From Fidelibacterota bacterium (GTDB lineage Bacteria > Fidelibacterota > UBA2242 > JAFGTP01), in assembly GCA_029939785.1 (NCBI GenBank), contig JAOZSG010000043.1, forward strand, positions 1 through 13,890: a stretch of DNA of 13,890 bases. The letters are read 5' to 3'. Of the stretch, positions 1 to 7,355 are shown piece after piece; the stretch's first letter is position 1, and every line of letters starts with the position of its first letter. The notes under the pieces were generated by a model. The model was not told the origin of the DNA and did not search any database. It saw only the letters and a program-made list of their open reading frames with translations. The position numbers and the translations under genes are program-made.

Positions 1-417
1 TATAAATTCCCTATATTTTTAATAAATTGTTAACACTATTATATAAAAAAAATCTCAAAAATAATTTATAAAGAAATTTACTGTATTTTCAAAGAAAGGG
101 TAATAATTTTATTTAAAAAGATACTGAATATTGGTTATTAATTAAATAGTTTATGTAATTGTTTTAGAAATGTTTAATTAATTAAATATTTCTATCGTAT
201 ATATAATTATTTGTAGAAAATCATTGAATAGTTCTTTTACTAATTATTAATAATTTATAACAATATAATAATTAGTTATTAACAATGTTTAACTAAAAAT
301 ATTATGACAATATGATTTGTTTATTTTTTTTAATATTATTATTTATAATATGTTATATGTATTTTAAAAGTGATCGTTATATGTAATGAAGATATTTGAA
401 AGATTATTATAAATTTG
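1..417. other. AT-rich gene-free tract downstream of alr
   Basis: I see no credible gene here: stop codons are dense in all six frames. The tract is almost entirely A and T with short palindromes. These include a perfect 14-bp palindrome at 242-255, several TTAATTAA-type motifs around 137-185, and an imperfect inverted repeat TTAGTTA...TAACTAA at 272-296. Such palindromes are expected by chance at this composition. I see no DnaA-box cluster, tRNA or riboswitch-like structure. It probably separates the alr transcript from a gene beyond the left edge, and it could hold that gene's promoter. Confidence 0.6.
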
Positions 418-442
418 TGTTAGTTTTATTGTAAAACTAACA
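418..442 (-). terminator. Hairpin just after alr, possible terminator
   Basis: A perfect 10-bp stem TGTTAGTTTT / AAAACTAACA encloses the 5-nt loop 428-432 and begins 9 nt past the alr stop codon. The position fits a transcription end. However, the minus-strand sequence after the stem (CAAATTTATAAT) has no proper U-tract, and the stem is AT-rich. It may be a weak terminator or a 3' end stabiliser. Confidence 0.5.
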
Positions 443-451
443 TCTGAATTT

Positions 452-1627
452 TTACTTATTAAGATAAATTCGCGGGACTCTTTGGGTTACGGCACAACAT
501 AATTCGTAAGATATTGTACCAATTTTTTCAGCTATTATTGAAGCTTGTAAAATAGTTGAATTCGATGAACCCCAAAATATAACTTCATCTCCAATTTTTA
601 CATTTGAATCAACTTTTACCATGATTTGATCCATCGTGACTGTTCCGACGATAGGGTAAAGAGTATCATTAATTAATACTTTCCCTTTATTTGTAAATTG
701 TCGGTTTATTCCATCTGCATATCCTATAGGTAAAACAGCAATTGTTTCATCTGACATGGTTGTATAGTGAAGTCCATAACTGATATTTTTATTTTTTTTA
801 AAGTTCCTTAATTCAATAACATTGGTTTTTAGAGTCATGACTTGCTTCAGATGAATTGATTCTGATGTTTCAGTTGAAGGATAGTGTCCATACAAAATTA
901 TTCCCGGTCGAACTGTATTAAATGGGTATTTCAAGGTATACGGAAGATCAAGAATAGCACCGCTATTTGCAGAATGAATATATGGTATTTTTATTCCAAT
1001 ATTTTTAATTTGCTCATAAATTTCTAAAAATTGATTTATCTGTTTTGTTGCATATTTTTTATCGCTTGTGTCAGAAGTTGCAAAGTGTGTATAGATTCCT
1101 TCAATTTCAATCTGTTTTGTATTTGAAATTTTATGTATAATCATCATTATATTAGATGGAAGAATACCAACTCGTCCCATTCCTGTATCGATATTAATAT
1201 GAATTTTTGCAGTTTTATTAAGATTTATAGAGTGTTCTTCGATAATTTTAATATCTTCTAATGTTGTGAGTGTGATACTAATATCTTGTTCAATGGCCTT
1301 TCGAATTTCATCAGACCATAACCGACCGAAAATCAAAATTTTTTCTGAAATTCCGGCATCTCGTAATTCTAATGCTTCCCTTAGTCGGGCTACAGCAAAA
1401 AAAGTACAACCTTCTTTTATAAGTTTTTGTGTGATCTGAATAGAACCATGTCCATAAGCATCTGCTTTTACAACAGATATAATGTTGTTTGTTCCGGTAT
1501 GAGCTTTAATATTATGGTAATTATAAATCAGGTTTCCGAGATTTATTTCTGCTCGCGTTGCTAATGGATTAGCGTCTCTTGGTGGCGAACATAAATCCGA
1601 TTCTTTTTCATATTGTTTAAAAATCAT
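452..1627 (-). CDS. alr: Alanine racemase (PLP-dependent)
   Basis: Alr interconverts L- and D-alanine in the cytoplasm and supplies D-Ala for peptidoglycan stem peptides. The frame gives 391 aa from the ATG at 1625-1627, which has GGAGAT 7 to 8 nt upstream. A TTG one codon earlier is a less likely start. The PLP-binding lysine is K54 in VVKADAYGHG, and the catalytic tyrosine from the other subunit is Y284 in ISYGLHYT. The barrel motif DTGMGRVG and the C-terminal motifs PIGYADG and VTMDQIMV are all present, so the enzyme looks intact. Two oddities stand out. About 23 residues precede the usual family start (ATRAEINLGNL). Position 144, two residues before the DTGM motif, is Asn, where many Alr enzymes have the carbamylated Lys. 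The gene lies 95 bp after the thioredoxin-like gene and is followed by a hairpin. The identification is very secure. Confidence 0.96.
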   Translation of the reverse strand: MIFKQYEKESDLCSPPRDANPLATRAEINLGNLIYNYHNIKAHTGTNNIISVVKADAYGHGSIQITQKLIKEGCTFFAVARLREALELRDAGISEKILIFGRLWSDEIRKAIEQDISITLTTLEDIKIIEEHSINLNKTAKIHINIDTGMGRVGILPSNIMMIIHKISNTKQIEIEGIYTHFATSDTSDKKYATKQINQFLEIYEQIKNIGIKIPYIHSANSGAILDLPYTLKYPFNTVRPGIILYGHYPSTETSESIHLKQVMTLKTNVIELRNFKKNKNISYGLHYTTMSDETIAVLPIGYADGINRQFTNKGKVLINDTLYPIVGTVTMDQIMVKVDSNVKIGDEVIFWGSSNSTILQASIIAEKIGTISYELCCAVTQRVPRIYLNK

Positions 1628-1722
1628 CAAAACATCTCCATTATTTCAAACATCAGTAATCTGTAACTGGCAGAGTACATGTGATGTAATATATTTAAAT
1701 GAATATATTTTAGCAGAATTGC

Positions 1723-2187
1723 TTACTTTTCACATTCACCGGTGCTAGTTTCTTTCTCTAAATTTGGTAAACTATTTTTGTTAGATAGTAAAAAATTATC
1801 ATTAAGAACCTTTTCTAAATCAGAAATTGACCAATTACCTTCATGGCGTCCTATTCCTTTCATGAATAAAGGAAAATGAACAAATGAAACCACCTTTCCA
1901 TCTATTTTTGCAGTATATTTACCATCAATTACTATCGCAAACGGGAAATGGGTTGATGGTAAACCTAATTTAGTAATAACATCAAAATTCTTTTTATCCT
2001 CAATTGAATAATAATTAATGAAATAAGAATCACTGAATTGATTTAACAACTGGTTGGTTCTTTTTAGTACTTTTTGAGACGGTGGTTTATCTTTGTAAAA
2101 TACTGCAATATTTTTTTTGTCATTTGCTGACAAATTATTGCCTAAAATCATCATAAAAACTGTTATTAAAATAAATTTAAATCTCAT
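1723..2187 (-). CDS. Secreted thioredoxin-fold-like protein, no CxxC
   Basis: I do not recognise a named family. The product is 154 aa and begins with a typical Sec signal peptide (MRFKFILITVFMMILG, cleavage probably near LSA-ND), so it should act in the periplasm or outer membrane. The core has alternating strands and helices with a Pro-containing strand, FPFAIVIDGKYTAKIDG. This resembles the cis-Pro region and following hairpin of thioredoxin-like folds. There is no CxxC: the only cysteine is in the C-terminal tail (GECEK), so a classical disulfide oxidoreductase role is unlikely. The start is the ATG at 2185-2187, preceded by AAAGGG with a 6-nt gap. An ATG 15 nt upstream would place that ribosome site inside the gene. 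It stands alone between roughly 95-100 bp gaps. The fold assignment is inference. Confidence 0.7.
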   Translation of the reverse strand: MRFKFILITVFMMILGNNLSANDKKNIAVFYKDKPPSQKVLKRTNQLLNQFSDSYFINYYSIEDKKNFDVITKLGLPSTHFPFAIVIDGKYTAKIDGKVVSFVHFPLFMKGIGRHEGNWSISDLEKVLNDNFLLSNKNSLPNLEKETSTGECEK

Positions 2188-2193
2188 TCTTTG

Positions 2194-2199
2194 CCCTTT
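2194..2199 (-). promoter_or_regulatory. Shine-Dalgarno site fixing the start at 2187
   Basis: AAAGGG lies 6 nt before the ATG at 2185-2187 of the signal-peptide protein. The alternative ATG at 2200-2202 directly abuts this site and has no Shine-Dalgarno sequence of its own, so the shorter protein is favoured. Confidence 0.6.
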
Positions 2200-2287
2200 C
2201 ATTATTATCTACTAACTATTGCTCTTAATTCATTTCCATTATTATGATTGTTATATGGATTAGGATTTATATATGTATAACATCGCT

Positions 2288-2761
2288 TTATGTAGTATTT
2301 TTTGTATATTTCTTTTTTAAAAATTTTTTAAGCGAATCAAAGTCATCAAAAACTTCAGTAGTACACCCTAAGATCCATCCACTAATATCTTGTATAGGTT
2401 TATTTTTTACCATATATACAGGAATATCATGATAATAAGCAATTGTTAATTCTCCATGTGTTCCACCACCTTTTTCAGTATAAGGATCCCAAAGGCAAAT
2501 GACATAATCAATCTCAGTTAATATAGATTTTAGATCGCCATTAATTAATTTTCTTACAATTTTTTTGTATTCTTTCAAATTTCTTAATTTTAATTCTCTA
2601 AATGATTCTTTTTCTTTTGATGATATATGTTTTTTTTCTTCAATCAATGGATTGTAAAATTCATGGCCAAGTTGTTTTTTTAAAAAAAGTGATATATCAT
2701 TTCTCCAATGTTTGCCATGATCAGGAGAATGTTCTATTGCACCGGATAAATATACTTTCAT
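2288..2761 (-). CDS. Nucleoside 2-deoxyribosyltransferase-like protein
   Basis: This is a 157-aa soluble protein with no signal peptide, resembling the nucleoside 2-deoxyribosyltransferase superfamily (flavodoxin-like fold). Visible family marks are the opening strand and loop MKVYLSGAIE, a conserved Trp in GKHWRND, an Asp in the strand TEIDYVICLWDP, and the glycine-rich motif KGGGTHGELTIA whose Glu (E104) matches the catalytic nucleophile. Known members cleave or transfer the deoxyribose-base bond of nucleosides, or hydrolyse nucleoside monophosphates. The substrate here cannot be read from sequence, and an insertion of Lys/Glu-rich helix (about 43-75) separates the first motif from the active-site Asp. 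The start ATG overlaps the permease stop as ATGA, with AAGGA upstream, so translation is probably coupled to the ABC genes. It is the last gene of the polA-ABC run. The superfamily call is fairly secure, the reaction is not. Confidence 0.75.
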   Translation of the reverse strand: MKVYLSGAIEHSPDHGKHWRNDISLFLKKQLGHEFYNPLIEEKKHISSKEKESFRELKLRNLKEYKKIVRKLINGDLKSILTEIDYVICLWDPYTEKGGGTHGELTIAYYHDIPVYMVKNKPIQDISGWILGCTTEVFDDFDSLKKFLKKKYTKNTT

Positions 2762-3507
2762 GATAATAATTCCTTTTTAAATAATATGTAACTGAATACG
2801 GAAAAAATTATATTTAATAAACTAATTACTATAACGTAAATAATATTTATATTCAAATTCAGAAAAATAGCATTTCCACCTTCTATAATCATTGTTGTTG
2901 GTAAGTATTTGATTGTATAATATAGAAAGTCAGAATAAATATTTGATGGAATTATTACGCCTGATAATAAAATTAAAGGGAAAAAAATAAAAAAAAGAAT
3001 GAGGGAAAAAGTTCTTTGATTTGAAAATATAATTCCCAAAATAATTGAAATCTGAATTATAAAAACTACACTAAAAAGTAAGAATAGTAAAAATACTATT
3101 GTATATAAAATATTTATAGTTATTCCTGTTAAAATAGTTAGTGTTATGAAAGAAAAAATCATTTGGATAAAAGTAAAAAACAGAATATTTAAAAATTCAC
3201 CTAAATAGATTTGGAATTCCATCAAATTAGTAGTTCTTATTTGATTAAGTATATTTGTATGAAAAAGTTTATTGGTATTAAAATAGGATATTCCAAATGC
3301 AATGCAGATTGTTATTAATGATATGATATTAGGTAAATAAATATTTTTTGTATCTATATTATTTAGTTCGGGGATAATTTTTGCAATTCCTTTGAAAAAT
3401 AGTAAGAATAATATGATACAACAAAATAAATTAAGTATTAGAGGAAGTATCAATTTGGGAAAAATTGGTGAAAATTCCTTTTTTATAATTGCTATTATTG
3501 AATTCAT
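2758..3507 (-). CDS. ABC-2 type transporter permease
   Basis: This is a 249-aa, very hydrophobic protein with about six membrane segments, in the layout of ABC-2 type permeases. A short cytoplasmic N-terminus (MNSIIAIIKKEF) precedes TM1. TM2 is near LPNIISLITICIAFGISYF. An amphipathic stretch and three close segments follow, and the protein ends with a last TM and the Lys-rich tail FKKELLS. With the ATPase just upstream it should form a homodimer-plus-NBD exporter in the inner membrane, cargo unknown. The start is the ATG at 3505-3507, one base after the ATPase stop and 8 nt from GAGGG. An in-frame ATG at 3520-3522 would lie inside the ATPase gene and overlap that ribosome site. Its own stop overlaps the next start (ATGA). 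Confidence 0.87.
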   Translation of the reverse strand: MNSIIAIIKKEFSPIFPKLILPLILNLFCCIILFLLFFKGIAKIIPELNNIDTKNIYLPNIISLITICIAFGISYFNTNKLFHTNILNQIRTTNLMEFQIYLGEFLNILFFTFIQMIFSFITLTILTGITINILYTIVFLLFLLFSVVFIIQISIILGIIFSNQRTFSLILFFIFFPLILLSGVIIPSNIYSDFLYYTIKYLPTTMIIEGGNAIFLNLNINIIYVIVISLLNIIFSVFSYILFKKELLS

Positions 3508-3508
3508 T

Positions 3509-4429
3509 CTATAAACCCTCATCGGATAATAATTGGTTTATTAGTTCTTCCATATTTACTGAATTACATGAAATTCTAATTATATCTTCTTCATTTATTT
3601 TTTTTATTATTTTGTAAAAATCAAAGAAACTATCACATATTATTTGTATAGAATTTCCTAGGTTTATAGTTTTATTTACCCTGGGATTTGTGTTGATAGA
3701 TTCAGTGATATGATCTTTACCTTTTTTTATTTCAACTTGCCCAACAAATTTAATATTATGACTAATCATTTTTTCAATATTTCCATCAAAACGAATACAT
3801 TGATTATGCAATACGATCCATCGATCTGCAATCGTCTGAATTTCTGTGAATTCATTTGATGCAACTACAATTGTTTTTTGTCCTTTCATCTCAAGAAGAT
3901 ATTTAAGAAAAATATTACGTAGATTAAAATCAAGCCCCATTAAAGGTTCATCCAACAAAAGAATTTCCGAATCTTTCATTAAAACCTGTATTATATCTAA
4001 TCTTTTTCTAATACCAGGTGAATAAGTGTTTGCCGGATAATCTAAATAATCTTCAAACATGAATCTTTTTACAAGTGGCATAACAATAGTGTCGAAATTA
4101 TTTTGCGAATAACCTAAATAATCACAGCGTATTTTTAAATTTTCACGTCCTGTTAAATTATTGTCATGCATTGAGGAGTCAGGAAGGAATCCTAAGACTT
4201 TTTTTAATTCCTCTTTATGCTTGTTGATGTTTTTTCCTTTTATATAAATTTTTCCTTCATCTGTATATAGTGTTGATGATAAAAGTTTTAGAAGGGTGGA
4301 TTTTCCAGATCCATTCTGTCCTATTATTGCAAAAGTGGATCCTTTTTCTATACCAAAGGATAAATTGCTTAATGCGTATCTGTTCTTATAATGTTTACTA
4401 ACATTTTTTAATGTAATTGATGCTTCCAT
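3509..4429 (-). CDS. ABC transporter ATP-binding protein, atypical Q- and H-loops
   Basis: This is a 306-aa cytoplasmic ATPase of the ABC-2 exporter class (NatA/CcmA-like). The nucleotide-binding domain spans about 1-220. Walker A is GQNGSGKST (37-45), the signature loop is YSPGIRKR (136-143), Walker B is ILLLDE (156-161) with a GLD D-loop. Two normally conserved residues are replaced. The Q-loop reads GFLPDSS, with Asp at 84 instead of Gln, and the H-loop reads VVASNEFTE, with Asn at 192 instead of the switch His. Walker A, Walker B and its Glu are intact. Residues 225-306 form an extra C-terminal domain, as in several ABC-2 ATPases. The start overlaps the polA stop by one base (TAATG) with GAGG 7 nt upstream, and the permease follows directly. 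The class is certain, the substrate unknown. Confidence 0.93.
   Translation of the reverse strand: MEASITLKNVSKHYKNRYALSNLSFGIEKGSTFAIIGQNGSGKSTLLKLLSSTLYTDEGKIYIKGKNINKHKEELKKVLGFLPDSSMHDNNLTGRENLKIRCDYLGYSQNNFDTIVMPLVKRFMFEDYLDYPANTYSPGIRKRLDIIQVLMKDSEILLLDEPLMGLDFNLRNIFLKYLLEMKGQKTIVVASNEFTEIQTIADRWIVLHNQCIRFDGNIEKMISHNIKFVGQVEIKKGKDHITESINTNPRVNKTINLGNSIQIICDSFFDFYKIIKKINEEDIIRISCNSVNMEELINQLLSDEGL
3516..3520 (-). promoter_or_regulatory. Shine-Dalgarno site fixing the permease start
   Basis: GAGGG ends 8 nt before the ATG at 3505-3507. It lies in the last codons of the ATPase gene, so the permease start is favoured just after the ATPase stop (3509-3511), not at the in-gene ATG 3520-3522. 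Confidence 0.6.
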
Positions 4430-7125
4430 TAATGTGCCTCATACCAGGAATTACCGAAACCAATATCAACTTTGATAGGAATATCCAGTTTCAAAGCATT
4501 TTCCATTTCAAATATTACCATGTTCTTTAATTTTTCAACTTCTTCATCAGGACATTCAAAAATTAATTCATCATGTACCTGCATTATCATTTTTGTTTCC
4601 CAATTTTCATTTATTAATATTTTATGAATATTATTCATTGCGATTTTTATCATATCAGCGGCAGTACCTTGAATAGGCATATTTATAGCAGATCGTTCTG
4701 CTGTTTCGCGGATATTTTTATTACTACTCTCAATATCCTGAGTGTACCTTCTTCGTCCAAAAAGCGTTGCAACATATCCATTTTCACGGGCTTGTTCAAG
4801 TGTCTCGACAATATAATGATTAATTCCCGGATAAGTTAGAAAATATTGATCGATTAATTCTCTCGCTTCTGTCATAGATATACCTAATTCATTACTTAAT
4901 CTAAATGGACCGGCACCATACATTATTCCAAAATTTACAACTTTTGCAGTACGTCTCATATCTGATGTAACATCCTTTTCATCAACACTATATACTAATG
5001 ATGCAGTTCGTTTGTGAACATCAACATTTTCCTTGAAAGAACGGATAAGTTCCACGTCTTTTGAAAGGTGAGCCATTATTCTTAATTCTATCTGTGAATA
5101 ATCAGCAGCAATTATTTTCCACCCTTGTCTTTGAGGTATAAAAGCATGCCTGATTTTACGACCAATTTCAGTTCTTATTGGAATATTTTGAAAATTCGGA
5201 TGACTACTACTCAATCTTCCGGTAGATGCTATTGTTTGATTAAAGGATGAATGTATTCGCCCTGTTTGTTTATTAACCAGTTTAGGTAAAGCATCAAGAT
5301 ATGTATTTTGTAATTTTGTTAATTTTCTGTAATCCAGAACCATACCTGGTACAGGATGATCATTTTTTAATTTTTCTAATATATTTACAGCTGTTGAGCG
5401 TTTTTTACCTGTCGGTAGTTTTAGGTGATCAAAAAGAATTTCACTAAGTTGTTTTGGAGAATTAATGTTAAATTCTACTTCACATTCAAAATAAATTTCT
5501 TGAGTTAGTTTTTTGATTTTTTCACTTAATTCCTGAGACATTTTCTTTAAATATTCAACATTAACAAAAACACCATTTTCTTCAATTTTTGCTAAAGTTT
5601 GAAGAAGTGGCAGATCGATTTCTTGATAGACATTTAACATATTATCATTAATTAGTTTTTTCTTTAAAATATCTACAAGTTGCAATGCAATATCAGCATC
5701 CTCAGCAGCATAAAATGTAATTTTATCAATTTCTACCTGATCCATAGTAATTTGATTTTTACCTTTACCAATAAGATCTTCGATAGGTTGCATTTTATAA
5801 TGTAAATATTGCTGACTGAGATAATCTAACTTGTAACTTCTGGAATCCGGTTGAATAAGAAATGCTGCTATAATGGTATCAAAACCAATATTTTTTAGTT
5901 CAATACCATATTTTCGTAAAATTATATAATCATACTTTAAATTCTGGCCACATTTAGAGATTGTTTCATCTTCTAAAATTGGTGCAATTTCTTTCAGTAA
6001 TTTAAAATTATCATCACCTCCGAATAATTGCATTTGTTGTGAAGGAGATTGAATAGGAATATATACACCGGAGTTGTACTCCCAACTTAATGAAATACCA
6101 ACAATTTCAGCTTCCATTGGATGAACTGATGTCGTTTCAAGATCAACTGAAAGGAGATTATACTTTGATATTTTTTTTATCAATTTTTTTATATCATTGG
6201 CTGTATCTACAGTATAATAATATTTTTTAACTTTAATTTCCTGTTCTGTAACAAGATTATAAGTTTTAATTAAACTATGAAATTCTAAATCTTCAAATAA
6301 TTCACGTAATCTGTCATTGTTTATATTTGTAAACTTTGCATCATCTATTTTTAAATCTATAGGAATATTTGTGTTAATTGTTGCTAATTGTTTTGATAAA
6401 AGTCCATTTTCTTTATTTTCTATAAGAAGATTATGGACACGTTTATTTGTGATTTTTTCCAGATTTGTATAAATACCTTCGATATTTTTATATTCATTGA
6501 GTAATGGTATTGCTTTCATCTTGCCAATACCGTAAATCCCAGGAATGTTATCAGAGCTATCACCAACCATACCTAAATAATCAGGTATTTGTTTAGGAGT
6601 AATACCATATTCAGTTATTACATCCTTTTCTCCAACAATTTTACCTTTTGATTTTGAAGTGCTTAATTTGTACATTTTTACATTTTCATCAACAAGTTGA
6701 AGTAAATCCTTATCGCTTGAAACAATGAAAACTTCCAGATTATTATTTGTTCCGATTTTAGCAAAAGTTCCAATTGCGTCATCAGCTTCATACCCCGGAG
6801 TTATTACTACAGAAATATTTAGAGCTTTACTTAATTGATGTAAATAGGGGAGTTGTTCTACGAGGTCTTCCGGTGTTGCATCTCTATTAGATTTATATTC
6901 AGGATACATTTCATGCCTGAATGTTTTTTGTTTTGCATCAAAAAACATAATAATATAATCAGGTTTGTTTTCTTCAAGCAAATTATGCATAGTATTTACA
7001 AAGGCATAACAGGCACCTGTTGGCATTCCCTTGGAATTGGAAAGTTTGGATCCTCGCATACCATAATGTGATCGGTATGCAATTGCAGATCCATCAATTA
7101 GATATAATGTTGATTTTTTACTCAT
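4429..7125 (-). CDS. polA: DNA polymerase I, with both exonuclease domains
   Basis: PolA fills gaps and removes RNA primers during replication and excision repair. At 898 aa it is a full three-domain enzyme. The 5' nuclease (1 to about 290) carries D11, D63, D115/D116, D138/D140 and the D189/D192 pair before a helix-hairpin-helix. The 3'-5' proofreading domain (about 300-490) appears active: DLE with D328/E330, GQNLKYD with D399, and the Y472/D476 motif. The polymerase (about 500-898) has motif A DYSQIELR (D675), the O-helix RRTAKVVNFGIMYG (K728, F732, Y736) and motif C VHDE (D852). F732 is the usual Phe that disfavours dideoxynucleotides. No strong Shine-Dalgarno precedes the ATG. The next upstream gene is selC, 124 bp away. 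The stop overlaps the ABC ATPase start (TAATG), so that module is likely co-translated. Confidence 0.98.
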   Translation of the reverse strand: MSKKSTLYLIDGSAIAYRSHYGMRGSKLSNSKGMPTGACYAFVNTMHNLLEENKPDYIIMFFDAKQKTFRHEMYPEYKSNRDATPEDLVEQLPYLHQLSKALNISVVITPGYEADDAIGTFAKIGTNNNLEVFIVSSDKDLLQLVDENVKMYKLSTSKSKGKIVGEKDVITEYGITPKQIPDYLGMVGDSSDNIPGIYGIGKMKAIPLLNEYKNIEGIYTNLEKITNKRVHNLLIENKENGLLSKQLATINTNIPIDLKIDDAKFTNINNDRLRELFEDLEFHSLIKTYNLVTEQEIKVKKYYYTVDTANDIKKLIKKISKYNLLSVDLETTSVHPMEAEIVGISLSWEYNSGVYIPIQSPSQQMQLFGGDDNFKLLKEIAPILEDETISKCGQNLKYDYIILRKYGIELKNIGFDTIIAAFLIQPDSRSYKLDYLSQQYLHYKMQPIEDLIGKGKNQITMDQVEIDKITFYAAEDADIALQLVDILKKKLINDNMLNVYQEIDLPLLQTLAKIEENGVFVNVEYLKKMSQELSEKIKKLTQEIYFECEVEFNINSPKQLSEILFDHLKLPTGKKRSTAVNILEKLKNDHPVPGMVLDYRKLTKLQNTYLDALPKLVNKQTGRIHSSFNQTIASTGRLSSSHPNFQNIPIRTEIGRKIRHAFIPQRQGWKIIAADYSQIELRIMAHLSKDVELIRSFKENVDVHKRTASLVYSVDEKDVTSDMRRTAKVVNFGIMYGAGPFRLSNELGISMTEARELIDQYFLTYPGINHYIVETLEQARENGYVATLFGRRRYTQDIESSNKNIRETAERSAINMPIQGTAADMIKIAMNNIHKILINENWETKMIMQVHDELIFECPDEEVEKLKNMVIFEMENALKLDIPIKVDIGFGNSWYEAH

Positions 7126-7249
7126 ATAATTTTAAATAATTACCTATTTTGTTATTAATTTTTAATCATATCTGTATAGGATTTATAAGATTCTATTTAT
7201 TTTTAGTTATTTTATTAAATTTTTCAAATTATCAATTGCGTAAATCTTG

Positions 7250-7342
7250 CGGGAAAGCCTGGGAGTCGAACCCAGCTTGCTGATAATTTCAGCAATAACG
7301 ATTTTGAAGACCGCAGTATCCACCGGAATAACATGCTTTCCC
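7250..7342 (-). tRNA. selC: Selenocysteine tRNA (anticodon UCA)
   Basis: The gene spans 93 nt and folds as tRNA-Sec. The acceptor stem is 8 bp (GGGAAAGC / GCTTTCCC) with G73. The T arm is a perfect 5-bp CTGGG/CCCAG with loop TTCGACT, giving the 8+5 bp helix typical of bacterial tRNA-Sec. The anticodon loop is CTTCAAA, anticodon UCA (7305-7307), which reads UGA. The long variable arm has a 7-bp stem TTGCTGA/TCAGCAA. The D arm is GTTATTC CGGT GGATAC and pairs over 6 bp only if one T (7330) is bulged. The anticodon stem contains two G-U pairs. No CCA is encoded: after G73 the genome reads CAAG, so CCA must be added. A36-A37-A38 is the usual context for isopentenyl and then MiaB modification of A37. 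The gene lies 13 nt after the TPR-SPOR gene. Confidence 0.96.
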
Positions 7343-7355
7343 ATTTATAATTTTA

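Noticed and set aside
312..386. 24-residue hydrophobic plus-strand peptide (MICLFFLILLFIICYM...)
   Set aside because: It looks like a small membrane peptide, but there is no ribosome site and T-rich DNA produces such strings by chance.
1..417. Possible replication origin because of AT-rich palindromes and nearby polA
   Set aside because: No DnaA-box cluster or dnaA/dnaN neighbours. Palindromes of this size are expected at this base composition.
1660..1715. Palindromic AATATATT pair and small AGCA/TGCT hairpin between the thioredoxin-like gene and alr
   Set aside because: The stems are short and AT-only with no U-tract, so they are too weak to call a terminator.
2244..2432. Plus-strand frame of 62 codons with hydrophobic residues
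   Set aside because: It lies against the deoxyribosyltransferase-like gene and is a low-complexity antisense shadow with no ribosome site.
7126..7249. Dedicated polA promoter in the gap after selC
   Set aside because: TTGATA, TTGAAA and several TATA-like strings occur, but none pair at 16-18 bp with a good match. The composition makes chance matches common.
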